DNA of 64,000 bases from Pseudoalteromonas luteoviolacea (GTDB lineage Bacteria > Pseudomonadota > Gammaproteobacteria > Enterobacterales > Alteromonadaceae). The stretch covers positions 620,001-684,000 of the forward strand of contig NZ_JWIC01000005.1 in assembly GCF_000814765.1 (NCBI RefSeq), written 5' to 3'. The number at the start of each line of letters is the position of its first letter. Position 1 is the first letter of the stretch. This document shows positions 17,230 through 25,570 of this stretch, piece after piece. The notes under the pieces are model-generated. The model did no database searches. It was not told the DNA's origin and was given only the letters and a program-made list of their open reading frames with translations. A program made the position numbers and the translations under genes.

Positions 17230-18037
17230 TTATCTTCCTTCTTTTAGGCCTAAAGTAGCTTTCATCCGCGTAAAACGCTTCGTCTTGTTCATCATAGTGC
17301 CAATCAGGTATGCCCAATAACGGAATGGGTGACATCTGTTTATTGTCATCCAGCACCTTATCCATTGTGATCAATTCGACTAAGCGGCTGTCCAGGTGTG
17401 CATATTGCTCAAGTAAAGGGAGTGCAGCAAAGGACTCGTCAACTTGAATACATAGCAATTTGCCCGTTAAGCCGATAAACGGGTTAGTCAGCATTTCGTA
17501 ATTGGCGTGACCAAAAATAAAAGGTCGGGCTTCTTTATGCCACTTATCTTGTTGCACAAAAAACGCGTCATGCCATAAATGCAAACGCAAATCTTCTTGC
17601 CATTGCATATGAGGCACCGCGAGTACTAATCCACACTCATCAAACAAGGTTAATGCATTGCGTTTGCGACTACGCTCTTTTAAGCCGTGCAGTGCTATTT
17701 CTTCAATATGCAGTGTATTAAGTAGACTTTTCGTTTTTGGAAATAAGCACCAGATCATCGCCCCAAAAAAGTCGTGCCAGTTATGCTCTCGTGTCGGCAC
17801 CTGACCGGTTTGCGCAATGATCTCCTCATAGTAGCGTGTTTCTTCTTCCAGCTTACTGTTTTCAGTGAACACAATATGCTTACCCTGAGCGTTTTGCTGA
17901 TTGATCTGTGCATTTAACCACTCAAAGCTTGGCCAGGTATCAAAGGCTTGTAAATTAAATATTGCCTGTAAATGCGCAAAAGGGGCTTGCGCAAACAATT
18001 GATTTTGCCAATTTTCAGGGGGAGTAAATTTTTTCAT
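17195..18037 (-). CDS. DUF3025 family protein
   Basis: A 280-residue soluble protein with the DUF3025 hallmarks: 'REHNWHDFFGAMIWCLFPKTKSLLN' near residue 85, 'RSRKRNALTLFDECGLVLA' near 122, 'FIFGHANYEMLTNPFIGLTGKLL' near 170 and a C-terminal 'IPLLGIPDWHYDEQDEAFYADESYFRP'. The function of the family is unknown; it is common in gammaproteobacteria and betaproteobacteria. Here it is the first gene of a unit with the NatAB-like exporter, overlapping the ATPase gene, which suggests joint expression rather than a shown joint role. Confidence 0.88.
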   Translation of the reverse strand: MKKFTPPENWQNQLFAQAPFAHLQAIFNLQAFDTWPSFEWLNAQINQQNAQGKHIVFTENSKLEEETRYYEEIIAQTGQVPTREHNWHDFFGAMIWCLFPKTKSLLNTLHIEEIALHGLKERSRKRNALTLFDECGLVLAVPHMQWQEDLRLHLWHDAFFVQQDKWHKEARPFIFGHANYEMLTNPFIGLTGKLLCIQVDESFAALPLLEQYAHLDSRLVELITMDKVLDDNKQMSPIPLLGIPDWHYDEQDEAFYADESYFRPKRRKISDSSKRTEKTL

Positions 18038-18230
18038 GCTGACTGTGCGTGCTCATTTCGCAAATTGTACTATTGCGCGCATTTTACCAAATACACGCGA
18101 CGGCGCAAAAATATAAATAACGTCTGAGTTCTTTTCCACCTACCTAGCGCCATACATCGGCTAAAGTCGAATTTACTTTGCAATTATGGTATTAATTAGC
18201 TCGGAAGTAATCTCATAAAAAAGAAAGGTC

Positions 18231-19859
18231 ATGAAACTAAAATTAACACTGAGTGCTTTGTCGCTTGCCATTTTAGCAGGCTGTGCAACGACGAAAAGCA
18301 ACACACCTGAAGACATTGTCACGGCATACAATAGTATTAATGCTGAGCAATTAGGTGAACACATCAAAACGCTTGCCTCTGACGAATTTGAAGGCCGTGC
18401 GCCATCAAGTAAAGGTGAAGAGCTAACGCTTGCTTATTTGACTAAACATTTCAAAGCATTGGGTTATGAGCCGGGCAACGGCAATAGCTTTTTGCAAGAG
18501 GTACCGCTGGTATCAATCGAAGCCGATCCAAACATGACGCTAAAAATCGGTGAGCGCAGCTACCCGTACAAAAAAGGCATGGTCATGGGCACCAGCCGTA
18601 TTAGCCCTGCACAGTCTCTAAGCGACTCAGAATTAGTATTCGTTGGCTATGGTGTGAATGCACCAGAATATGGCTGGAATGACTACGAAGGTCTGGATGT
18701 AAAAGGCAAAACGGTTGTTATGCTAGTAAACGATCCGGGCTACGCAACAAAGGACCCTAAAGTCTTCAACGGCAACACCATGACTTACTATGGACGTTGG
18801 ACGTACAAATATGAAGAAGCAAGCCGTCAAGGTGCGGCAGGTGCCATCATTATTCATGAAACAGCGCCTGCGTCTTATCCATGGGAAGTGGTCGAGAACT
18901 CTTGGAGCGGCGAGCAATTTGGTTTCCAAAAAGAGAACAACAACATGGACCGCGTTGCGGTTGAAGGTTGGATCAGCGTTGATGTTGCAAAAGAGCTCTT
19001 TGCTGATGCCGGTCTGAACTTTGAAGAAGCCAAAAAGAAAGCAGCTGAAGGTGCATATCACGTAGATATGGGCGACTTAACTGCGTCTGTCGATGTAAAA
19101 AGTACCATTAAAAAGTCTGTATCATATAATTTTATCGCTACACTACCGGGCGCTAAAAAGTCAGATGAGCACATCATTTACTCTGCGCACTGGGACCACC
19201 TAGGTGTCGATCCTAACCGTAAAGGCGATAAAATTTATAACGGTGCACACGATAACGCGACCGGCACAGGCGGCATCATTGAAGTCGCTGAAGCATTTGC
19301 TAAATTACCGCAGCGCCCAGATCGTTCGATCACCTTTTTGGCGGTCACAGCTGAAGAGCAAGGTTTATTAGGTTCTAAATTCTACGCTGAAACACCGGTC
19401 ATTCCAGCAAACCAAACCGTTGCAAATATCAACCTAGATGCCCTTAACTTACTTGGTAAAGTTAAAGACATCAGCGTTGTTGGCCTTGGTAAATCATCAC
19501 TAGATGGCGTGCTTAAAGAAGTGGCTGATGAGCAAAACCGTTCCATCTCCAATGAGTCAAATCCATCTGCGGGTATTTACTACCGCTCAGACCACTTTGC
19601 TTTTGCTAACATGGGGATCCCAGCTATGTATGCAGGTGGTGGTCATGAACCATTCGACGATGCTACAGCAAAATATCGTAAGCGTATGAGCCTTGTACTG
19701 CGTGGCTGTTACCACCAGCCATGTGACCGATACAGAAAAGAATGGGATCTCAGTGGCGCAGTCCAAGATCTTCAGCTATTTTTCAAAGCTGGTTACTTAA
19801 TTTCTCAAGAAGAAGCGTGGCCAACTTGGAGTGCAACGTCTGAATTCCAAAGAAAATAA
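18231..19859 (+). CDS. M28 family zinc peptidase, lipoprotein
   Basis: A 542-residue lipoprotein (lipobox 'ILAGC', Cys18). A protease-associated (PA) domain lies at about 120-280. The M28 catalytic core follows with the metal ligands in order: 'SAHWDHLG' (His), 'GAHDNATG' (bridging Asp), 'TAEEQGLLGS' (catalytic Glu and ligand), 'NLDALN' (Asp) and 'YHQPCD' (His). This is the aminopeptidase-like group of periplasmic or outer-membrane peptidases. The start is ATG at 18231 with GAAAGG upstream. All expected ligands are present, so it should be active. It probably degrades peptides outside the cytoplasm. Confidence 0.93.
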   Translation: MKLKLTLSALSLAILAGCATTKSNTPEDIVTAYNSINAEQLGEHIKTLASDEFEGRAPSSKGEELTLAYLTKHFKALGYEPGNGNSFLQEVPLVSIEADPNMTLKIGERSYPYKKGMVMGTSRISPAQSLSDSELVFVGYGVNAPEYGWNDYEGLDVKGKTVVMLVNDPGYATKDPKVFNGNTMTYYGRWTYKYEEASRQGAAGAIIIHETAPASYPWEVVENSWSGEQFGFQKENNNMDRVAVEGWISVDVAKELFADAGLNFEEAKKKAAEGAYHVDMGDLTASVDVKSTIKKSVSYNFIATLPGAKKSDEHIIYSAHWDHLGVDPNRKGDKIYNGAHDNATGTGGIIEVAEAFAKLPQRPDRSITFLAVTAEEQGLLGSKFYAETPVIPANQTVANINLDALNLLGKVKDISVVGLGKSSLDGVLKEVADEQNRSISNESNPSAGIYYRSDHFAFANMGIPAMYAGGGHEPFDDATAKYRKRMSLVLRGCYHQPCDRYRKEWDLSGAVQDLQLFFKAGYLISQEEAWPTWSATSEFQRK

Positions 19860-19867
19860 ATGGAAAT

Positions 19868-19886
19868 GATATTGATTTTCATTTAA
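19868..19886. promoter_or_regulatory. Fur-like box ahead of the metal exporter gene
   Basis: GATATTGATTTTCATTTAA matches the 19-bp Fur consensus (GATAATGATAATCATTATC) at 13 of 19 positions by eye. It also lies in a 21-bp imperfect palindrome with outer arms AAATGA and TCATTT (19864-19884). It lies 46 bases upstream of the ATG at 19932. Fur control is inferred; a manganese-responsive regulator is also possible. Confidence 0.55.
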
Positions 19887-19931
19887 TTTAACACTAAAGT
19901 GCAACTGTTATTAGGTTACCGGTTGCACTAT

Positions 19932-21098
19932 ATGCTCTCATACTCTCGTTCTTATCCGTTCAAGACGGCTTCTCAATTTGCCTATCTGGCTGCAAATAAG
20001 CGGTTGATATTGCCACTTTTATTGATAGCAACCTTATTTTATGCCCCAATTCGTGACATTGCGTTAGGCACGCTAGCAGACGCTTTTTTTCAGGTCAGTG
20101 TGTTTGTTGCAGGTACCTTAGCAATTTATTATTACCTCGTTGAAAAGCTTCCCCAGTTAGAACTCAGTTACTTAAATAAAAAATCTCCAGCGCTTGAAGT
20201 CACCATGGCAGCTGTACTTGGCGCTTTACCCGGCTGTGGCGGAGCCATCATTGTTGTTACCCAATTTACCAAAGGACAAGCAAGCTTCGCTTCTGTGGTC
20301 GCAGTACTGACTGCCACCATGGGTGATGCCGCGTTCTTACTGTTAGCAAAAAAGCCGCTTGAAGGCATGGCTATTATTTTATTAGGTATTGCAGTAGGCA
20401 CTTTAAGTGGTTTGGCCGTTAACCTTTTTCACAAAGCTGATTATTGCAGACCCAAAGCCAACGACAAACAAGTAGAAGACTGCGATCCGCCTACTTTTGC
20501 AGTACGCATGAGTGAGCCAGTATGGAAAATCGTGTTATTTCCTTGCATTGCGATTTCGTTAGTAATGGCATTCAACATGGATTTAGGACAATTTGAGCAA
20601 CCTATCGAATTACTCGGTGCAGGCATGGCTATCTTCGCGGTTGTTATTTGGGCTTTGTCATCTAAAGGAAAAACGTATAAACAAATTACAGCAGAAGAAG
20701 AAGAGGTTAAGCCCCCTTCTCGATTAGCTAAAATCCTTCAAGACACGCACTTTGTCACCGCTTGGGTAGTGGCAAGCTTTATGATTTATGAGCTATCGGT
20801 CGCTTTATTTGGCTTGGACTTAGCGGCTTGGTTCACAGAATATGCGATTTACGCACCGCTCATTGCGATCATGATTGGGTTACTGCCAGGCTGTGGCCCG
20901 CAAATTGTGGTCACGAGTTTATATATTCAAGGTGTATTGCCATTTAGTGCGTTGGCGGCAAACGCTGTCGCAAATGATGGCGATGCGTTATTTCCAGCGA
21001 TTGCCCTTGCACCAAAAGCAGCACTTTTGGCAACGGCGTACTCAGCAATACCCGCCTTGTTTGTCGGGTATGGGATTTACTACTGGAACCTCCCTTAA
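19932..21098 (+). CDS. Putative 10-TM metal exporter (ArsP_2-type, 'putative manganese transporter')
   Basis: About 388 residues, very hydrophobic, with some ten membrane segments. Two related motifs, 'GALPGCGGAIIVVTQFTKG' near residue 100 and 'GLLPGCGPQIVVTSLYIQG' near residue 318, show an internal repeat typical of this exporter family (PF11449), with a Cys and Gly pair likely to line the metal path. A short Cys-containing cytoplasmic loop ('ADYCRPK...VEDCDPP') separates the halves. The ATG at 19932 is preferred; a GTG at 19899 would add 11 residues. The Fur-like box upstream supports a role in metal balance. The metal transported is not shown by the sequence. Confidence 0.82.
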   Translation: MLSYSRSYPFKTASQFAYLAANKRLILPLLLIATLFYAPIRDIALGTLADAFFQVSVFVAGTLAIYYYLVEKLPQLELSYLNKKSPALEVTMAAVLGALPGCGGAIIVVTQFTKGQASFASVVAVLTATMGDAAFLLLAKKPLEGMAIILLGIAVGTLSGLAVNLFHKADYCRPKANDKQVEDCDPPTFAVRMSEPVWKIVLFPCIAISLVMAFNMDLGQFEQPIELLGAGMAIFAVVIWALSSKGKTYKQITAEEEEVKPPSRLAKILQDTHFVTAWVVASFMIYELSVALFGLDLAAWFTEYAIYAPLIAIMIGLLPGCGPQIVVTSLYIQGVLPFSALAANAVANDGDALFPAIALAPKAALLATAYSAIPALFVGYGIYYWNLP

Positions 21099-21131
21099 CC
21101 AATTTCAATTCGCATATTCACAACCACAACA

Positions 21132-21157
21132 AAAAAGCGACCTCATGGTCGCTTTTT
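21132..21157. terminator. Bidirectional intrinsic terminator
   Basis: AAAAAGCGACC (21132-21142) pairs with GGTCGCTTTTT (21147-21157) around a 4-base loop. It has T runs in both directions and lies between the convergent exporter and DUF2987 genes. Confidence 0.92.
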
Positions 21158-21186
21158 CATGTGTGACATAGTTAAAACTTCACATG

Positions 21187-21834
21187 TTACTTTTCTATCC
21201 AAGGCTTAACACTGATCAAGTCAGAAAGCACATTAAATCGAGTATTATCATTTTCCCAGCTGTCACTGACATGAAAACGGCAACGATTCAATTCACAGCT
21301 GACGCCCTCACCACTTAAAGCGACATTGTTTGCAAACTCCACAGTGACGCCTTTTTGCTCGGGCAACATAAACGACAGTAGCTTACCCACAAACACACCT
21401 GATAAATCACTCAATAAAGTCTCAAACTCTGTATGTAGCTGATATAGCTTTTGCTTTGTTAAATGCTGATTTTCAAAATGTGCAGATTCAATTTGGATCT
21501 TAATCTCACAATAAGTTGCAGTCTCAGGCTTTACAACCACCACGGCCTTGTCTTTATCAAGCTTTTCGTCAATAGGTAACATTAACTGTGCTTTTTCAGT
21601 GTAGTGCAGTGACATTGAAGCTTGTTCAGTAACTATGTTTCCCTCTGCAATGGTGCATGGCTGTTTACTTTCACCTTCAACCAAATAGAAGTTCACTCGA
21701 GCAAACTCGAAATCACCTTTTTTGACTACCTTTAGGCGGTCATAAAAGCCTTCATAAGAAGCCACAAACTCTTCTGCGAAACAACCAAAGCTACTAGATA
21801 GCAGTAGCAATGGTAGGATCCTATTCTTCATCAA
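21187..21834 (-). CDS. Periplasmic DUF2987-like protein
   Basis: A 215-residue protein with a signal peptide (about 1-20, 'FGCFA-EE'). The mature start 'SYEGFYDRLKVVKKGDFEFARVNFYLV' and a later 'AQLMLPIDEKLDKDKA' agree with the DUF2987 family of Vibrio, Shewanella and relatives, whose role is unknown. Two Cys pairs ('QPCTI', 'TYCEI', 'VSCELNRC') suggest disulfides. Its start overlaps the end of the Bax-like gene by 14 bases, so the two are translationally coupled and probably act in the same envelope process. Confidence 0.72.
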   Translation of the reverse strand: MMKNRILPLLLLSSSFGCFAEEFVASYEGFYDRLKVVKKGDFEFARVNFYLVEGESKQPCTIAEGNIVTEQASMSLHYTEKAQLMLPIDEKLDKDKAVVVVKPETATYCEIKIQIESAHFENQHLTKQKLYQLHTEFETLLSDLSGVFVGKLLSFMLPEQKGVTVEFANNVALSGEGVSCELNRCRFHVSDSWENDNTRFNVLSDLISVKPWIEK

Positions 21835-22645
21835 AATAAGCCTTGTTATGTCTGATCATATCATTGAGTTCTTCAATGTAATCTTGTCCACGTTCAGAGT
21901 ATGACATTAAACCTGGTGTTAAAGCCGTTGCAATGATCTCTTTTTTATCCGCCCTCAACTGTGCGCGAACTGCGCGGAGCTCTCGATAAGCATCATGTGT
22001 ATTTATATTTCTAAAATACGAGGTAACCGATGCCCTGACCGATTTAAATGCCGCCACTTCATGCGCGGCCTCATCAGCACGACGCTTCGGGATCATCCCG
22101 CATCCTGCACGGTAACACCATTGCCCAAAAAAGTTTAAACCAATGCGTGCAAATCGAGACGTACCCCAAGCGGACTCATTGGCCGCCTGCATTAATGCTA
22201 ACTCTTTAGGGATAATATCAACTCTATCAAGGGCCAATTTTAAACTCTGAACAGTGATCTCTTCTTGATCTATCTTATAAAGTTGAAAGATAGTCTTTAC
22301 ACGTTCAATCTGCACATCACTGAGTGACTCGTCAAACTGCAACATCATCAATGCAATTTCAATACTGGCTCTTTGTTGCAAAATAACCTTATTTTCAGCC
22401 TCTACATGAGGTTTAATGAAATCGAAAAAGGTCTTTTTCTTAGTCGCAATGTCTTTAATAGACGCAAAGTCAGGCAGCTGAACATCATGTAATGGCTGCT
22501 CAGGTAATTCGACTTCAGGGATCTCAACGATAACTTCTGGTACTTCTACTGGCTCTGGCTTTTCCGGTGGTTCGGTTATAAATGGATATATAATTGCGTA
22601 CAAAGAAACTGCAATTAATAAAATCTTGATCAAATTAGAACGCAT
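21821..22645 (-). CDS. Bax-like glucosaminidase-domain protein
   Basis: About 274 residues from the ATG at 22645, which has a strong GAGAGGAG ribosome site; a TTG at 22672 is rejected. A signal anchor ('IKILLIAVSLYAIIYPF') is followed by a Pro/Glu/Val-rich spacer (about 25-55). The C-terminal glucosaminidase domain has the catalytic Glu in 'QAANESAWGTSRFA' and the conserved 'NFFGQWCYRAGCGMIP' and 'YFRNINTHDAYRELR'. Bax proteins are predicted to cut peptidoglycan glycan strands in the periplasm. It is co-transcribed with DUF2987. Confidence 0.88.
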   Translation of the reverse strand: MRSNLIKILLIAVSLYAIIYPFITEPPEKPEPVEVPEVIVEIPEVELPEQPLHDVQLPDFASIKDIATKKKTFFDFIKPHVEAENKVILQQRASIEIALMMLQFDESLSDVQIERVKTIFQLYKIDQEEITVQSLKLALDRVDIIPKELALMQAANESAWGTSRFARIGLNFFGQWCYRAGCGMIPKRRADEAAHEVAAFKSVRASVTSYFRNINTHDAYRELRAVRAQLRADKKEIIATALTPGLMSYSERGQDYIEELNDMIRHNKAYFDEE

Positions 22646-22902
22646 GATTCTCCTCTCACTAGTACCTACCAAACGAGCTATCTGAACTTCCTTTGTCAGA
22701 GAAAGACTCGTTGTACTTAGTTCATCTCATAAAACGGCGACCGATTATAGCAACAATCGCAGTTAAACGCGAATTTACGCCAATCCGTCGCTAAAATAAG
22801 CTTTTTTCCAATCACACCAAGTAATTACATTTTTAACTTTGCATCGCTATACTTAGCTTACAAAGATGGAATAAGACAATAACCAGCCACGTAGAGTACC
22901 TT

Positions 22903-24207
22903 ATGACCCAGCCCGTATGGCAACAAAGATTGCTAGATCAAGTAAAGAATCGCCCCAATGATAATCGCTCTGCATGGCAAGTAGATCGGTCTCGGATCAT
23001 CCATGCAGCTGCTTTTAGGCGTCTGCAATCAAAGACGCAAATCATGAGCATTGGCGTCAATGATTTTTACAGGACACGGCTAACACATTCACTAGAAGTA
23101 TCTCAAATAGGAACAGGGCTATTGCGCCACCTTAAACTGCAAAACCCTCAGTTTGAGCACTTCCCCTCTGCTAGCCTCATTGAAACCATTTGTCTTGCAC
23201 ACGATATTGGTCATCCGCCTTTTGGTCATGGCGGAGAGATCGCGCTCAATTATTTGATGCGTGATTACGGGGGCTTTGAAGGCAATGCACAAACGCTGCG
23301 GATCGTCACCAAATTAGAGCCCTATTCAAATGGCTACGGTATGAACTTGACCAGACGTACGCTGCTCGGTTTTATAAAGTATCCGGCGCACATCTCTGCA
23401 TTGCAGCTTAAACCACAGAGCATTAACTCGCATCAGCGCTTTATCTACACGCAAAAATGGTTCCCCGCTAAGGGCATTTACGATTGTGATAAAGACGTTT
23501 TTGATTGGATCCTGACGCCTTTGTCCAATAAAGATAAAGCCCTTTTCACAACGCACAATCCCATTGATGAGTTTAAATGTAAGACTATCTACAAATCCCT
23601 TGATGCGGCTATCATGGAATATGCAGACGACATTGCTTATGCAGTGCATGATTTAGAAGATGCAATTGCCACTGGCACACTCAGTGAGCGCGATTGGTAT
23701 AACTATGCGATGCCTGAATTCAAACAAATTGACTCACCTTGGCTTGAACAGAATCTATCAAGTTTAACGCATCGCCTCTTCTCTGATGATGAACCACTTA
23801 GAAAAGACGCCATTGGCGAACTGGTCAACATTTTCATTGTTCACTGCGCTTTGGTTCAGCACGAAGCAGATTTTGACGATCCATTGCTCAAAAATACCGT
23901 CAAACTCAACGATGAATTTGAAGCGATTCTCAAGGTGCTCAAACAATTTGTGTATCAAAGACTCATTCGGGAGCCGACCATGCAGCAAATTGAGTTTAGC
24001 GGTCAGAATATGCTGATTGACTTATTTGATGCATTTTCCAGCGATCCGATGCGTTTACTGCCCTACACTGCACAATCTCAGTACGAGCATGCTAAAGGTG
24101 ACACGGCAAAGATGCGCGTGCTTGCTGATTATTTGTCTGGTATGACTGATGAGTACGCAAGACGCTGCCATGCACGTTTGTTTAGTAATAGCATGGCTAG
24201 AATATAA
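22903..24207 (+). CDS. dGTPase-like HD-domain triphosphohydrolase
   Basis: A 434-residue protein of the deoxyguanosine triphosphate triphosphohydrolase family. 'SRIIHAAAFRRLQSKTQI' near residue 30 and the HD metal site are intact: His62 in 'RLTHSLEV', His100-Asp101 in 'LAHDIGHPPFGHGGE', and a later Asp in 'EYADDIAYAVHDLED'. These enzymes split dGTP to deoxyguanosine and triphosphate. Related dGTPases of Shewanella and Escherichia have been shown to resist phages by draining dNTPs, so a defence role is possible, though the neighbours are housekeeping genes. It stands alone with its own promoter region. Confidence 0.92.
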   Translation: MTQPVWQQRLLDQVKNRPNDNRSAWQVDRSRIIHAAAFRRLQSKTQIMSIGVNDFYRTRLTHSLEVSQIGTGLLRHLKLQNPQFEHFPSASLIETICLAHDIGHPPFGHGGEIALNYLMRDYGGFEGNAQTLRIVTKLEPYSNGYGMNLTRRTLLGFIKYPAHISALQLKPQSINSHQRFIYTQKWFPAKGIYDCDKDVFDWILTPLSNKDKALFTTHNPIDEFKCKTIYKSLDAAIMEYADDIAYAVHDLEDAIATGTLSERDWYNYAMPEFKQIDSPWLEQNLSSLTHRLFSDDEPLRKDAIGELVNIFIVHCALVQHEADFDDPLLKNTVKLNDEFEAILKVLKQFVYQRLIREPTMQQIEFSGQNMLIDLFDAFSSDPMRLLPYTAQSQYEHAKGDTAKMRVLADYLSGMTDEYARRCHARLFSNSMARI

Positions 24208-24429
24208 GTCTGTTGAGATCTGATCAAATGAAGCGGTTAAGCTTTGCCTGTACGCTTGTTCGCTAAATAATGAAGGGGCAGCTTCACTATCCTCACAGAT
24301 ATGTGAGCACTGTTTACATCAGACACATCGTTTTACTCACACGCTAAATTGTCACGATTGTGTAGTTTGCTTTTTATACACAAATACTGGCCTGTGTAGG
24401 GTATTAACCCATCTCAAAAAGGACTAACA

Positions 24430-24655
24430 ATGAAATTAAAACTACAAAAAGACAACTTTAAAAAAATGGTCTAATGACAGTGCGACACTAAACAAGCAAG
24501 TAACTAGACACGTCAATGGAGGACGCAACTGGTACGCAACATGGAAATGTACAACCGGTTGGCATCGTTGTGATGCCATAAATAATGGCTTAGCCGTATA
24601 TATTCGAAAAATTCTTTACTTATACGGCTTAGTGATTAATAAACAAAAAACATAA
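24430..24655 (+). pseudogene. Frameshifted small peptide gene, candidate RiPP precursor
   Basis: An ATG at 24430 with AAGGA 6 bases upstream opens a frame that stops after 14 codons (TAA at 24472). Removing one A from the run of seven at 24460-24466 gives a 74-residue product: leader 'MKLKLQKDNFKKWSNDS', then 'TRHVNGG', then a core with 'TWKCTTGWHRCD' and a hydrophobic tail ending at 24655. The basic KLKL leader with a 'LSND'-like segment and a double-Gly site resembles lanthipeptide-like precursors common in Pseudoalteromonas. No modifying enzyme lies nearby. It may be a decayed gene, a base-call error in the A run, or a gene expressed by slippage. The rest of the 500-base gap holds no gene; a TTGTCA (24349) with 17 bases to TTTTAT is a weak promoter. 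Confidence 0.5.
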
Positions 24656-24713
24656 ATATACTTGAAAACCAATTAAAAAATTGAAAAATAAAGATAAAGC
24701 CATTAAATAATAA

Positions 24714-25307
24714 TCAATTTAAATTAAGCCAATCAATATTTCCTTGTTTAACCAGTTTATCGACATATTGCTTTTCTTGAGCCCAAGGGTGTCGTTTCCA
24801 ACCTTGAAAACCAAACCCAGTTATAGTGACGTGTTGAAACCTTTCGATGAAGTAACGCATGGCAAGAAACCCTGAACTTGGACATACGGGTTTACATTCA
24901 GGTTTACCTAGTTTTAAGAGTTCTGATAAAACCGTAGCTCGATAGTGCTCATCAATTCTTTGAATGATCTGCTTGTCGTCAACGTGCCTTGCTATTTTAT
25001 CGCCAAAATCTATTTTCCCTTTTCGTTTTATCGCTTTAAATAATATTTGTTTGAAAATACTTTGTTTTGGGTCAGTCAGCATAACTTGACTGAGGTTGCT
25101 TAAATTGAGGAGGGGAAACTGCTGGGCAATCTTCATCGCTTGCCTGCCACGACTTGATAACCATAAATCAGTACACTTAGTGCCAAGATGAGCTGGTAGT
25201 CCTGCGCAAAAATTAAAACGCACCACACGGTCAAACTCTTCAACTTGCTTGCTTATATCAGTATTAATAGGCCCATTACCTATAATAAGTACACTTTGAT
25301 TTTGCAT
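24714..25307 (-). CDS. GT29-like (sialyltransferase-fold) glycosyltransferase
   Basis: A 197-residue protein. 'VLIIGNGPINTDISKQVEEFDRVVRFN' at the N-terminus resembles sialylmotif L, and 'PSSGFLAMRYFIERFQHVTITGFGF' near residue 140 resembles sialylmotif S. It ends with 'RHPWAQEKQYVDKLVKQGNIDWLNL', where the His fits the late sialylmotif. Short bacterial members are often mislabelled 'urease operon accessory protein'. The donor and acceptor sugars cannot be told from the sequence; a role in surface glycan synthesis is a guess. It is a single-gene unit flanked by AT-rich DNA (25308-25533 holds no gene), which fits an acquired gene. Confidence 0.68.
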   Translation of the reverse strand: MQNQSVLIIGNGPINTDISKQVEEFDRVVRFNFCAGLPAHLGTKCTDLWLSSRGRQAMKIAQQFPLLNLSNLSQVMLTDPKQSIFKQILFKAIKRKGKIDFGDKIARHVDDKQIIQRIDEHYRATVLSELLKLGKPECKPVCPSSGFLAMRYFIERFQHVTITGFGFQGWKRHPWAQEKQYVDKLVKQGNIDWLNLN

Positions 25308-25533
25308 TTTCTAATATCCTTTCAAAAAATCACATAATCGGTTTTTTCATAGAAGTTCATATAAAATCACCAACCAACCTAAAAGCCGGAAGATTATATT
25401 CTGGTAAAATGAATCGAAAATTAATAGAGAAAAGAAAGAAAATTACAAACAAACACAAAATAAAACAATTTTTAAATTGCTAATTATTATTTTAATTACT
25501 AGGTAAAAATAATATTTCAAATAGAGGATAATC

Positions 25534-25556
25534 GCGGTGCATTGTTAATGCACCGC
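25534..25556 (-). terminator. Terminator hairpin of the maltodextrin operon
   Basis: GCGGTGCATT (25534-25543) and AATGCACCGC (25547-25556) form a perfect 10-bp stem with a 3-base loop, 14 bases past the stop of the glucoamylase gene. There is no strong T run on the minus strand. Confidence 0.65.
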
Positions 25557-25570
25557 TTTAGAATGGTGAG

